DNA of 64,000 nucleotides from Nansenia antarctica (lineage: Eukaryota; Chordata; Actinopteri; Argentiniformes; Microstomatidae). Positions 32,662 to 44,185 of the stretch are shown here, in pieces. The stretch spans positions 7,323,743 through 7,387,742 of the forward strand of contig OZ022358.1 in NCBI GenBank assembly GCA_963989245.1, written 5' to 3'. The notes under the pieces are model-generated. The model saw only the letters and a program-made list of their open reading frames with translations, did no database searches and was not told where the DNA came from. The translations under genes were made by a program, and so were the position numbers. Positions within the stretch are counted from its first letter, which is position 1; each line of letters starts with the position of its first letter.

Positions 32662-33039
32662 CCAAATGTGGGAGTTGCCGATTTTAGACATATCCCAATC
32701 ACTGGCAGAACCGGGTTGGGATTCCATGCAATTTACAGGGAACTACTGTATGTGTGAACGGTGCTTTGGTGGGTTGACCACAGCCAAGTTCATGTGAGAT
32801 CATGTTATGTTGTATTGTGTTGTGTGTACATTGTCTCTTTAAAGCTCTCAATTCATTTGAATCAAAGCGAAATGAAATAAGAACGCCAATATATTTCAAA
32901 ACCTTATCTGACAGTGGAAAAGTAGGATATGCAAAGTCATCAAGGTGCACTTTGTACTTCCCACGTAACAATGCCATAAGTTCATAAACTTATGGGAAGG
33001 ATGGCAGCGTAGTGCTTGACATGACATCATTCCCCATCC

Positions 33040-33200
33040 CACGTGGGTGGGCATGCGCACAGGAGGTCATGATGGATATAAAGATGGAGATATTGAGGTT
33101 GAGCCTCGACAGGGGAGGGCTGTGGTGAAGGACACCAGTAGTATAAAGAACATTCAATTATCCCCTACCAAGGACCTTATCACTGGTCAGACAGGTAGAG
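33040..33200 (+). promoter_or_regulatory. Upstream module of OR copy D
   Basis: CACGTG at 33040-33045, GGGCATGCGCAC at 33049-33060, GGATATAAAGATGG near 33074, GTATAAAG at 33141-33148, and donor GACAG|GTAGAG with the exon end at 33194. The order and spacing match copies A and C. CACGTG is a USF/bHLH-type site and GCATGCGC an NRF1-type core by general knowledge; binding is not shown. Confidence 0.5.
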
Positions 33201-33379
33201 AGCAGCACAGCTCAACATCTTCAAAGCTTTGGGCAAACTAAACTGAGATTAGAAAGTAGAAAGTGTAAAGATGAGAATGGAATTGTGTGCCAAAATTGTG
33301 TTTTTGATAGTACTTTACTTTAGCAATTGTTGAAAAAGTTTGAAATGTAAAAAACTATTATTCGCAGACATTGTTGCTG

Positions 33380-33382
33380 TTA

Positions 33383-33418
<36 letters not shown>

Positions 33419-33735
33419 CATCATATTATCAATAATAATAATAATAATAATAAACCTTTATTTATGCAGCACCACTGTGCCTTTTTCAGGGGAGCCCTGC
33501 TTACAGCATGTTCAACTAAAAATATATATTTTTCAAATTACCACAGAAATTTACACAATATAATTAATTAAAACTTGTATATTCCTTGGATGACAGATCA
33601 TGTAACAAGGTCTTAAGCTGATAGATACAAGATAATCTAATTTGAGTATGTTGTGGAGGTCATTCCATGTACTCGAGGCAGAGAAACTAATGGCCGGATT
33701 GCCTTGTTCAGATGAAACGCATGGAACATAATTAA
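33380..33735. repeat. (TTA)n/(AAT)n and LINE-like relic upstream of OR copy D
   Basis: (TTA)n at 33378-33414 and (AAT)n at 33433-33452, then the relic with CATTCCATGTACTCGAGGCA, inverted relative to copies A-C as expected. Confidence 0.6.
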
Positions 33736-33872
33736 CTTTATTGAACATTCATACTGAAACCAACAACAAGTTAAACGTTGACAGTTGACAGTGTACAGTC
33801 GTCTCTCTACCTCTCTGAATCATGTCTGTTGTGAGGAGGTTCCTCTTGTACTGTGGTTTTTACAGGGCTGTC

Positions 33873-35774
33873 ATGTTGAGGATGGAGAACGTGTCCTACA
33901 TAGCCCTGAAGCAGCCAATCACGTTTGAGCTGGAAGGTTTTGCAGTACCGGAGGGCCAGGGTTACCTGCTGTTCTTCCTGTGCCTGGCCTGCTACATGTT
34001 CCTCCTAGTGGGGAACGGGATAGTAATGACTGTCATTGCAGTGGACCAGAAGCTGCACAGGCCCATGTATGTGATGGTGTGTAACCTGGCTGCCTGTGAC
34101 CTACTTGGAGGCACAGCTGTAATGACTCGGTTGATGATACACTTCCTGACAGGCGATAAGAGAGTGCCATATATGAGCGCCATCGCCCAGGCCTTCTCTA
34201 TACACACCTTTGGTACAGCTGTCCAGACAATACTATCAGCAATGGCCTACGACAGGTATGAGATTAACGTTAATTACGTTCTGTAGTCGAAAAGGTCCTA
34301 AGGAAATTACCCTCTGTGAGGTCATTTGGGGATAATATTTTTTTTTATTCAGTAATATCCTCACTTCCACCCACAAACTCACTCCCCCTTGTTGAAACCT
34401 GTAGTGTTTGGTAATCACAAAATTTAAAAAAAACATCCTTTTGGCGACAGATTGTAGAAAATCACACTTCTCACATGATGAGCTGGTGAAAGTTGGCAAC
34501 CAACCAAATGTTAAATAGATTGAATGTGAGCTTATTTGTGGGTGGCACACTCGCTAGTCAAGCCAAAATATTGCAATGCAAAGGATTCGGTGAGTCACAT
34601 TTTTCTGAATAAAAGTCAGAACATTTGGTCGGTTGCCAACTTGTTCACCCTTTCACCAGCTGCCGTCACATGTAGACACTGCTGGTGCTGGAGATATCGA
34701 ATATGAGGTAAAAGTACAAATGGTGTAGTGTCCCTTTAAGTGTGTGTTCTATTTCACTCTAAACTACAGGTATCTGGCTATTTGTGAGCCGCTCCGGTAC
34801 CAAGCCATCATGACCACGGCTCGGCTGGTGTTTTCCTGTGCTCTGGCCTGGGCTATAGCTATCCTCATCATAGGGGTGCTCTTTGCCCTGAACATCGGCA
34901 CCCCCTTGTGTGGCAACCAGCTCAGACACGTCTACTGCAGCAACCGTTCCATCCTGGCCAATGCCTGCCGGCCCACACCAATCAACGACTACTACGGTGA
35001 GTTTTAGGAGGACATAAGGAAGGATCAGACAGATATTATATCATGTCTAGACAAAAAAAAAAGCATATACCGGTAGTTTTGTACAGATATCTTGTTGTTG
35101 TTTTTTTACATTGTAGGGTCTTTTGTTCGTCTGGTGAATCCGATTTTGGGTCAATCTGACATTTTTCTATGTCTAGTAGATATATTTTCTTTATCTAAAA
35201 AGAAAAGTAGTCACTGCATGTTCTAATTTGGGTATTCCATATTCTTACTGAATCATCTCATTCTCTAGCACTGAGACTGCTGTTGGCAGTTCTTCAAATC
35301 AGGTCCTTCTTAAAGGTTATATACTTACGATGACTGTGATGTATAATTCATTCACTTACTCTAGACAAATGTACGTCACTTTGGATAAAAGCAAATGACT
35401 TAAATGTAACTGTCATTCCAGGCATGTGCATTACCTGGATGTTGAGCACCAGCTCCTTCCTCCTCATCTCTTTCTCCTACGCCAAGATCCTGACTGCCTG
35501 CCTGAAGAGGAATTGTGACAGGAGCAGCCGGATCAAGGCCGTGCAGACCTGCGCCCCACACCTGCTTATCTACCTGATCTATGAGGTCACTCTCCTCATC
35601 CTTATTATCAGTTACCGTTTCCCTACCGTCCCTTTAAACGTCAGGAGGTTCTGCGCCATACTGACGTTCATCGTGCCCCCGTCTATCAATCCTGTCATCT
35701 ACGGCTTGGTCACCAAAGAATTACGCACAAGCATCGCTGGACTGTTCAAAAAACGGGTCTCACCCAAACAGTGA
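33873..35774 (+). CDS. Odorant receptor copy D, three coding exons, intact (about 320 aa)
   Basis: Exons: 33873-34255, 34770-34996 and 35422-35774. The acceptor TTTTTACAG (to 33865) precedes the ATG by 7 bases, donors are GACAG|GTATGA and TACG|GTGAGT, acceptors CTACAG|GTATCT and ATTCCAG|GCATGT. Motifs: ENVSYIAL, PMYVMVCNLAACDL, MAYDR + YLAICEPLRY, LCGNQ and HVYCSNRS, KAVQTCAPHL, NPVIYGLVTKELR, tail KKRVSPKQ. Differences from A-C lie mainly in TM1 (CLACYMFLLV), TM3 (FGTAVQTIL) and TM6, consistent with a different ligand range. Intron 1 contains a MITE (34380-34690). Confidence 0.94.
34380..34690. mobile_element. MITE relic (family M3) in intron 1 of OR copy D
   Basis: Outer parts GAGCTGGTGAAAGTTGGCAA and TTGCCAACTTGTTCACC face each other; the inner part has CAAGCCAAAATATTGCAATG and GGATTCGGTGAGT. 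The same family occurs at about 45870-46010, 46745-46810 and 55000-55300, and a fragment near 9090-9130. Confidence 0.6.
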
Positions 35775-36333
35775 TGAGAATGTTGTTGAGAATGTCTGTT
35801 TGTTTCCTATGTGTCCATCATACAAAACAAATCTGTAGAAATGATTTTTAGAAAACATGTTATGTTAATTATCTTTCATCACCTTAAAGTGAATAATGGA
35901 TTGTATTCACTCTAGTGCCTTTCACCAGGTCCCAAAGCACTTTAGAATATATGTAACAAGGTCTGCTGAAAAAGTCCTCAAGTAGGCCATTTAAGTCATT
36001 TTAAATTGTTTTCCAGATTATGAAAATGCAGATTGTGAGCTTTCAAATGATGTGTCATACATTGAAAATAGTTGAAAAGGATATGCTTATTTCAATGTTG
36101 GTACCCCTCAAACCAAATACCAGACAAAAAATGCTCTGAATCGCGTTTTCTACCATCGAGTTGGTAGCTAGGTCGGGGCTAAGAAGGTACATCGCTATGC
36201 CTACTCAGGGGTAGGCAACCTTTTTGATATGAAGTGCCATTTTTAAATGTTCTTGTTAATCAGTGTGCCAACCACAATATCAACATTAATTATGACTTGA
36301 CATCAAACCAAACCAAACAGGCCAACAGATCTG

Positions 36334-36583
36334 GGGGGTATTCCATCAACATTGCTAAAGGAAAATCCAGGCTTATTTTGATAAATCTCAATGGGCCAGT
36401 TTCACAGACAAGGCTTAAGCCTAATCCTGGACTAAAAAGCATCTTCAATGGAGATTTTACATTGAAAGTGTGATTTAGTCCAGGACTAGGCTTAAGCCTT
36501 GTCTGTGAAACCGGCCCTATATAGAGTTACCAAAAATAAGCCTGGATTTCCCTTTAGCGACGTTGATGGAATACCCCCCTGCA
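36334..36583. mobile_element. Nested MITEs: family M2 inserted in family M1
   Basis: Outer M1 termini (GGGGGGTATTCCATCAACAT and its inverse) flank a complete M2 palindrome (about 36390-36520) with arms GGGCCAGTTTCACAGACAAG and CTTGTCTGTGAAACCGGCCC. Confidence 0.75.
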
Positions 36584-36611
36584 ATTGTATTCCAACCACT
36601 ATATAAACACA

Positions 36612-36740
36612 ATGGGCCGGTTTCACAGACAAGGTTTAAGCCTAATCCTAGACTAAAAAACATCTTCAATGGAGATTTTACATTGAAAGTGTGATTTAGT
36701 CCAGGACTAGGCTTAAGCCTTGTCTCTGAAACCGGCCCAA
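36612..36740. mobile_element. Second M2 palindromic MITE
   Basis: Same arms (GGGCCGGTTTCACAGACAAG / CTTGTCTCTGAAACCGGCCC) about a 130-base foldback. It lies within 100 bases of the first M2 copy. Confidence 0.8.
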
Positions 36741-38345
36741 AGTTTCAGCAAAGAGCTATGTATGCAAAGCCATGTATGCTAAATAAACAGGCCTAACAGT
36801 CAATGTGATCCCTGGCCCTGTTTTCCTTTGCTCAGCTCCATTATCTGGGGGTGGTACTTGGTCACTTTAAGTTGCACACGAGCTTTGGAGTGGTCAGTTG
36901 TCAAACGGCTGCGGGAGAGGCTCAGCACGCTCTTCATGTGTTAGAATATCTGCTCGCACAGATAGGTTGATCCGAAGACTGTCACCAAAGCCAGTGCAAT
37001 GACCTGAGACAGCTGAACTTCTCCGGTACAGACATCCACTGTAACACCTCCGCAACTTACGCACGCTACGTCAAAACACTGCGCCAGTGTAAGCCAGCAA
37101 AAAAAAATTTGGGCTATGTCACCAGCCAGTGTTTTCATCAAGCGAGTCATTTTCAATTTTTTTAGATATTCTGAAACTACAGAATATTCATATTCTGAAA
37201 CCGGCCCACCCCAACTACAAATGATATCATACATTGAAATCGGATATTTGAATGTTGGTCCACCTCAAACACAGAATCATGGCAGAAAAGTGACTAATGA
37301 AACAGCAAACAAACGATGCTAACAGCTAGCGGCTGTTGGCACATCGCTATGAACATCTAACTGCATTTTTATAGCATCACAACATGCTGATAGAACATAG
37401 ACATGCTAAAAACACATAACTACACTTAATTATATGATCACACAGTCCTTGCTTTTGAACACGTCCCAAAACTAAAGTATGTTTATTAGCAAAGTGTCCC
37501 TTAGCAGTAGCCTACAGCAGACGAGAACAGTGAATCCAATCCACAAATTATAAGTATTTCGTTATTGTTAAACTGTTCTTTATTATATCGAGTGGGTACT
37601 TTAAAACTTTGAATTGCATGTCATGAAAAATACCGAAAACCAGATATTGTTGTCACAATAACTTTCACTTTATTTTTCGAGTCTGCGAGTGGTTTAGCCC
37701 TAGACTGGCTTTAAGGGGTACGCTTCTGCTACTACAACATCAGGATCAGACGCAGGGTGAGACTTTCAAAATAAACCCTTTTAATGGTTTCTTTGTTGTT
37801 CTGTGTGCTTTGGACTAGAATCGATTTTATTTTGAAAAAGTCGGACCGGAAAATGTATTATTGTCGCCAGACCCACTGCGTGGGAATACGATGCGTGCGG
37901 ATGAGAGACAACATTAAAACATTTTTTTAAATAAAAATAAAACACTCTTGCACACGTAGGCCTGTTGCTCGCGTGCCATTGGTTAAGCTGCCGCGTGCCA
38001 GCAGTGCCATGGGTTGCCGACCCGCGAATCCAGTTCACAAATTATAAGTATTTAGTGATCCATATCGAGTGGGCTCTTCAACACTTCAACTTTTGCTATG
38101 CTAAAAAACGAAAAATATATATTTTTTACAAATATTTAAAGAAGCTTTTTGGTCATTTGCGTGACTTGAGAATTGGCGATATACTGACCTTTTCACCAGA
38201 CCGTGTCATATTATAGAAGTACTAAAGGTTAGGTTTTTGATCATTAGCAATACTTTTAGAACTGTAGGCTGAAATTACACGAATTATCTCGCGGCATCAC
38301 TTTAGGGGGACCAGACCTCGAGACATTTTTTATTTTATTTTTATT

Positions 38346-38535
38346 CACGACAATGACCCAAACATACGGCCAATGCAACAAAGGAGTGGCTGAAGAAGAT
38401 GCACATTAAGGCCATGGAGTGGCCTAGCCATTCTCTGGACTTTAATCCTATAGAAAATCTGTGGAGGGAGCTGAAGCTTTGAGTTGCCAAACGACAGCCT
38501 CGAAACCATAAGGATTTGGAGAGGATCTGCAAAGA
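38346..38535 (+). mobile_element. Tc1-like transposase C-terminal relic
   Basis: Encodes, with frame breaks, a stretch around GAATGGCTG-type codons, AMEWPSHSLDFNP and ENLWRELK, the third catalytic region of Tc1-like transposases. Only about 190 bases remain. Confidence 0.75.
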
Positions 38536-38972
38536 TTTTTGGGACCAAAATCCCACCCTATATTCCAGCAAGGTCCCTAAGGTCTAAGGTGACTAATCAG
38601 CCAATCATTCCAAGAGTGAAAACAAAACACAGTGCCGCAGCTTTTAGTCACTCTGCCGCGGGCTCCTGGAACAAACTCCCTGAAGAAATCAAACAGGCCC
38701 AAACTCAAAAAATATTTAAATCTAAGCTAAAAACCTTCATGTTTTGCAACAGTTATGATTAAACACTAACACTTCCATCCATGTCTTTTTATTCATTTTT
38801 ATTATCTTATTAAATGTTTATCTATATTTATATCTACTGTATATATTCTATCATTTCACTTGTATTTTTTTATCTGTTTACTTTTCTCCTCTTGATGTAT
38901 CTTGTTAATGCTGTATGTAAAACCCTGTTGTATGAAATGTGCTATACAAATAAACGCCTTGCCTTGCCTAAA
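38536..38972 (+). mobile_element. L2-like LINE 3' end
   Basis: Encodes AAAFSHSAAGSWNKLPEEIK and IFKSKLKTFMF, then a 3' UTR ending ATGTGCTATACAAATAAACG and (CCTTG)n. Confidence 0.8.
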
Positions 38973-39099
38973 GTAGATATGTTTAAATATGGCTACATTA
39001 GGAAGATTTGCTGAATCGTCAGGATGCCCTGTATACTATCCACGTACCAATGCTAATGATTTGCATTATATTTGCATTTTTGTATTTGATTAAGGGGCT

Positions 39100-39192
39100 C
39101 CAACAGGGGAGGACGGGGATGGAGGACACCAGCAGTATAAATAACCATCACCTCTCCCCTAGCCAGGACTTCCTTACTACTCAGACAGGTCA
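39100..39192 (+). promoter_or_regulatory. Upstream module of OR copy E (diverged)
   Basis: CAACAGGGGAGGACGG, GACACCAGCAGTATAAATAA and CAGACAG|GTCAAC align with copy D (GACAGGGGAGGGC, GACACCAGTAGTATAAAGAA, CAGACAG|GTAGAG). The TATA box (39135-39142) is closer to consensus than in A-D. The upstream CACGTG and NRF1-like core are absent; only CCACGTACCAATGC remains. Confidence 0.45.
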
Positions 39193-39530
39193 ACACACCT
39201 GCAAGGTCTTGGGTAAACTGGGAACTGATGGCTTTTTACAATAGAAATGTTTAAATTGTTGTTAGGATAGAAGTGGAGTGGAATTGGAATTGTGTGTCAA
39301 AATGTTTGTGTTCTTGTTAACTGCAATTATTGATAAAGGCAATGTAAAAGTATATGTTAAATGTTAAAGGGCAGGATTAGTTTGACGTATAGAATACTAT
39401 TATTCTCAGACATGATCAACTATATTGAACATTCATACTGTAACAAACTCTCAAAGTTAAAAGTTGATAGGAGTCAGTAAACAGTCATTTATCTACCTGA
39501 ATCGTGTACTGTGGTTTTTACAGGGCTTTT

Positions 39531-41292
39531 ATGGAGAGAATGGAGAACTTGTCCTACGTAGCTCTGAAGCAGCCGATCGTGTTTAAACTGGAGGGTTTTG
39601 CAGTGCCGGAGGGGCAGGGTTACCTGCTGTTCTCCCTGGCCCTGGCCTGCTACATCCTGATCCTTGTGGGGAACGGGACGGTGGTGGTGGTGATCGCAGT
39701 GGACAAGAAGCTGCACAGGCCCATGTATGTGATGGTGTGTAACCTGGCTGCCTGTGACCTACTTGGAGCCACAGCTGTGATGATTCAACTGATGATACAC
39801 TTCCTGACAGGGGACAGGAGGATCCCATATGTCAGCGCCATCGCCCAGGCCTTCTCGATACACACCTATGGTGCAGCTTGTCAGACCATACTGTCTGCTA
39901 TGGCCTATGACAGGTATGAGGTTAATGCTACTTACGTTGGGGTTCTGTAGTCCAAAAGGACAGAGAAAAGGGTCCTATGGAAATAACCCCCATGCTGTCA
40001 TCTTTAATTCAATTCAAAATCTTCCAGCCCCCATTTGAAGACACTGGTATAGTGCTGGACATAATGAATATGAGGTAAAAAAATATAAAATAAAAATAAA
40101 AAACGTCCCTTAGTGTTGACCAGTGTACACTCAGCAGTGGTTATTGATAAGACAGAGTTAAGCTGCACAAGTGACAATCATTTTAGAAGGACAAGAAGGA
40201 GAGATAAAATAATGGTTAACTGATTATGTTTTCAGTTATTTTTGTTATTTGTCTATAGCTGCCTGTTGCCTCCGTGAGACTGTTTCGTCCTTGAATGATT
40301 CTACAGGTATGTGGCTGTTTGTGAGCCGCTTCGGTACCAAGCCATCATGACCACGGCTCGGCTGGTGTTTTCCTGTGCTCTGGCCTGGGCTATTGCTATC
40401 CTCATCATAGGGGTGCTTTTTGCACTGAACATCGGCACCCCCTTGTGTGGCACCCACATCAGACACGTCTACTGTAGCAACCGTTCCATCCTGGCCAATG
40501 CCTGCCGGCCCACACCAATCAACGACTACTACGGTGAGTTTTAGGATGACATAAGGAAGGATCATCAGACCAGTGGAGGCTGGTGGAGGACGGGCTGATT
40601 GCAATGCATAGAACGGTATGAGGACATGTATGTTTAAATGCCTCCACCGGATCAGACAGATAATGTTGTCATGTCTTGTCAAAAAAACACAGTAACATCA
40701 AGAGGAAAAGATACCACAATATATCTATAATAATAATCATCATAATAATAATATAAATTATAATAATCTATATATATATATTTTTTTTAAATATATATAT
40801 ATATATAGGTACAAAACCACACACTTTGTACAGATGTCCTTTTTGTTACATTGCAATCTGAAATGTTTTCATGTCTAGTAGAATGTGTGAAACTAGGTAG
40901 GTAACTACAGGCGTTCCATATCCTATCATCTCATTCCAGGCTTGTGCATTTCCTGGATATTGAGCAATGGCTGCTTCATCATCATCGCATTCTCCTATGG
41001 AAAAATCCTGATTGCCTGCCTGAAGAGGAATTGCGATGGCCAAAACCGCAGCAAGGCCGTGCAGACCTGCGCCACACACCTGGTCATCTACCTGATCTAT
41101 GAGATCACTGCCGTCATCCTTATCCTCAGTAACCGTTTCCCTAACGTCCCTATAAACGTCAGGAGGTTCTGCGCCATACTGACGTTCATCCTGAACCCGA
41201 CTGTCAACCCCATCATCTACGGCTTGGTCACCAAAGAATTACGCACAAGCATCGCTGGACTGTTCAAAAAACGGGTCTCACCCAAACAGTGA
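39531..41292 (+). CDS. Odorant receptor copy E, three coding exons, intact (about 320 aa)
   Basis: Exons: 39531-39913, 40307-40533 and 40940-41292. Same phases as copies B-D; acceptor TTTTTACAG before the ATG, donor GACAG|GTATGA, acceptor CTACAG|GTATGT, donor TACG|GTGAGT, acceptor ATTCCAG|GCTTGT. Motifs: ENLSYVAL sequon, PMYVMVCNLAACDL, MAYDR + YVAVCEPLRY, LCGTH and HVYCSNRS, KAVQTCATHL, NPIIYGLVTKELR, tail KKRVSPKQ. It is the most diverged copy: exon 3 begins GLCISWIL instead of GMCITWML, and TM5 reads GCFIIIAFSYGKILIAC. OR GPCR, ligand unknown. Confidence 0.94.
40566..40660. repeat. Short transposon fragment in intron 2 of OR copy E
   Basis: CAGTGGAGGCTGGTGGAGG matches a terminus repeated widely in some fish genomes. 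Related termini are at 62350-62370 (inverse) and 62574. Confidence 0.5.
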
Positions 41293-41529
41293 TGAGAATG
41301 TTGTTGAGAACGTCTGTTTGTTTCCTATGTGTCTGTTATATATAGAAAACATCATCATATCATCATATCAACATATCTTTTGATCATTATGGCCATGATA
41401 ACAAACAGTGTTTTAAAACATGGTCACCTTAAAGCGAATAATGGATTGTATTCAATCTTGTGCTTTCTGTCCCAAAGCACTTTACCACATATCTTAAGTG
41501 GAGCATGGGTTACATGGCAGGGATATACA

Positions 41530-41988
41530 TACACTCACCGGCCACTTTATTAGGCACACCTTGCTAGTACCAGGTTGGACCCCCTCTTTTGCCTTCAGAA
41601 CTGCCTTAATTCTTCGTGGCATAGATTCAACAAGGTGCTGGAAACATTCCTCAGAGATTTTGGTCCATATTGACATAATAAGAAAATATCCCCCATACCA
41701 TTACACAACCACCACCATTTTCACCCAGAGAACTGCTGCTGTACCCCTAGAGATGGTTGTGCGTGAAAATCCCAGTAGATCAGCACTTAAACGTCTGGCA
41801 CCAACAACCATGTTACGTTCAAAGTCACTTAAATCACCTTTGCTTCCCATTCTTATGCTTGGTTTGAACTTCCGCAGATCGTCTTGACCATGTTTCCATG
41901 GTTAAATGCATTGAGTTGCTGCCACATGATTGGCTGATTAGATATTTGCATTGAAAAGGTGTACCTAATAAAGTGGCCGGTGAGTGTA
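41530..41988 (-). mobile_element. Tc1/mariner-like non-autonomous element
   Basis: Ends are TACACTCACCGGCCACTTTA and its inverse TAAAGTGGCCGGTGAGTGTA, bounded by TA. The inner minus strand encodes a helix-turn-helix N-terminal region of a transposase (41720-41880, frameshifted) joined to a piece of the C-terminal end (41590-41675). The middle of the enzyme is deleted. Confidence 0.8.
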
Positions 41989-42012
41989 TCTACATAAAAT
42001 ATTATTTATACC

Positions 42013-42830
42013 TACACTCACTGAACACTTTATTAAGAACACCTGTTAACTTTATTAAGAACACCTCATTCATTCAGGTGGCGTAATGGTGTGGGGAATG
42101 TTTTCTTGGCACACTTTGGGCCTGTTAATACCAATCAATCATTGCTTGAATGCCACAGCCTATTTGAGTATTGTTGCTGACCATGTGCATCTCTTTATGG
42201 CCACTTATTAACGAGGCCCGGGACCCCCAATGACACTGACTGTTATCTTGACCCCCATTGACATCAAACAGTCCCACTGCACTATTCTTACGTCACATTG
42301 CACTATTCTTGTAAATACTTTAAAATAAAAAAAAGTCACTTATGTTTTTGTCTGTTTTTGTCCTCTGCTTTGTTTGCTGTTATGCTCCACCAGACCAAAG
42401 CAAATTCCTTGTATGTGAAAAGCTACTTGGCAATAAAATCTGTTTCTGATTCTGATTCAATGTATCTTCTAATGGCTACTTTCAGCATGATAATGCACTA
42501 TCTATGTCACAAAGCAAACTGGTTTCATGAACATGCCAATTAATGTTCTTCAGTGGCCTTTCCAGTCACAGGATCTGAATCCAAAAGAACATCTTTGGGA
42601 TGTGGTCGAATTAGAGATTTACAGCTTGAAAGTGCACCTGAAAAATCTAAATCTAAAAGCAGGAATTGAGTGATGCAATCATGTCATAATGGACCAGAAT
42701 CTCAAAGGAATGTTTCCAACATCTTGTGGAATCAACGCCACGAAGAATTGAGGCTGTTTTGAGAGCATAGTGAGGCCCTACCCAGTATAAGTGTTCCTTA
42801 TAAAGTTCATTGAGCGTATATCAATATTTT
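42013..42830 (+). mobile_element. Second related Tc1-like relic, split by a LINE tail
   Basis: Starts ACACTCACTGAACACTTTAT and ends CTTATAAAGTTCATTGAGCG, imperfect inverted ends. 42540-42770 encodes a degraded transposase C-terminus (SQDLNPKEHLWDVV, ECFQH-like, PRRIEAVL). A LINE 3' UTR sits in the middle (42195-42462). Confidence 0.65.
42195..42462 (+). mobile_element. Rex1/RTE-like LINE 3' UTR
   Basis: Ends AATTCCTTGTATGTGAAAAG, GGCAATAAAATCTG and TTCTGATTCTGATTC, a common teleost LINE end. No coding part remains. Confidence 0.7.
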
Positions 42831-43141
42831 TGGTTTGTTTTTAAGGTGTTAAAGTTGAACACACATTGAACACACACCCCAGAAAGAACAAGCAGATGTC
42901 TGACTGAAGCTTGCTCTTTTCATCTCAGGTTGATCCGAAATATTATATGATTCTGGCCTTTTATGAATTTGTGCATCTGATAACCTGTGATTGTATTTGC
43001 ATGTAATGAGAATCTACAGTATACTACATGCCATAACATTGTGAAATGAAAGGCGCGTTAAAAATCCAATGTATTATTTTTATACCTGTGCTTGAAAATA
43101 ACTTCAATAAAAATGTTCAGTCATCAAAGTTTGTTGGCCAA

Positions 43142-43145
<4 letters not shown>

Positions 43146-43223
<78 letters not shown>
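43146..43223. repeat. (GT)n microsatellite
   Basis: Near-perfect GT run of about 39 units. Confidence 0.97.
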
Positions 43224-43224
<1 letters not shown>

Positions 43225-43536
43225 ATGCAACAATGAGTCTGCTGTTTCATCACAGATGTTTGTTTTCCACTGGTGCAAACCTCTACTGTGGTAGGGAGGC
43301 TGTAGCAGTCTAATGAGTACCCCAGTCACTCTCACACACCACCTAATCATGCCCTGATAGCTCTGTTAGGGTTAATTAGCCCTCTGTAGGGACAAGGCCA
43401 ACTCCGTCTCCATGCTGTCACTAGTGAATCAGAACTGGGCAGAATGTCCAGTTACTGTAATTAGACAAACAAACAAAAGTTTATTGCACAAGATCAGACC
43501 CAACTATTCTGTGAGACTTTGACTTTAACTAATTAA

Positions 43537-43628
<92 letters not shown>
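43537..43628. repeat. (GATA)n microsatellite at a LINE tail
   Basis: About 23 perfect tetranucleotide units, directly abutting the LINE end at 43629. Confidence 0.97.
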
Positions 43629-43900
43629 GTACTTTATTGATCCCTGAGGGGAAATTCAGGGCATTACGACCACAATAACAAAAGGGAGTTGGACAGCGTT
43701 ATTGTGGCTGGCAGAAAAGATCTCCTTTAGTGCTCCTTAGTGCAACGTAGTTGTAATAGTCTGTTGCTAAAGGAGCTTTTCTGCTCTGCCACAGCGTCAT
43801 GTTAAGGATGGGAGGAATGGCCCATGATGGCCAGGGCAACATTGAATGCGTGTTGGCTCATGGTACTCAACCTCTGCCACTTTCTTTCATTCCACTGCAG
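43629..43900 (-). mobile_element. Rex3/RTE-like LINE 3' end, minus strand
   Basis: GTACTTTATTGATCCCTGAG and GGAAATTCAGG form a highly repeated teleost LINE terminus; the GATA run is its tail. Only the 3' UTR and a short end of ORF are present. Confidence 0.65.
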
Positions 43901-44144
43901 ATACAGTATACTTAATCTGTTAAATGTACAAAATGTAATGTCCCTGGCCACCAGTCTTGAAGGTTCAGGGTTCTTCAATCACTTAGTCAGTCCGTCCATC
44001 GGTAAGATACATATAATTTCTGCAGTCTCACTGGGGTCTGTCTCAGAGGACGTTCTGATGACCCAGAGATAATTGAATTAGAAGGGAAGAGGACAGGGAC
44101 TAGTCAGGCCCCTCTGTGGGGACTGTAGAACTTGGCCTCTCTCT

Positions 44145-44185
<41 letters not shown>

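Larger units (their letters stand above)
31440..33250. repeat. Large inverted repeat joining OR copies C and D head to head
   Basis: The 5' region of C (31440-31900, minus) and that of D (32770-33250, plus) are near-identical mirror images. The symmetry continues inward: CATACAGTAGTTCCCTGTAA at 31917 faces TTACAGGGAACTACTGTATG at 32735, and GGTTCTGCCATTGATTGAGA faces TCTGGCAGAACC near 32705. The asymmetric centre (about 32090-32530) holds an OR exon-2 relic. Including the genes, the inverted arms run about 4 kb each way. Confidence 0.8.
35940..38320. other. Intergenic between OR copies D and E, with R1 repeat pieces in inverse orientation
   Basis: Apart from the MITEs, this holds inverted matches to the 5030-5640 region (36000-36150 and 37370-37600), and a local repeat of AAATTATAAGTATTT at about 37544 and 38038. 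No gene recognised. Confidence 0.45.

Noticed and set aside
34236..34550. Minus-strand frame of 104 codons opposite OR copy D
   Set aside because: It covers an intron and a MITE; no family likeness.
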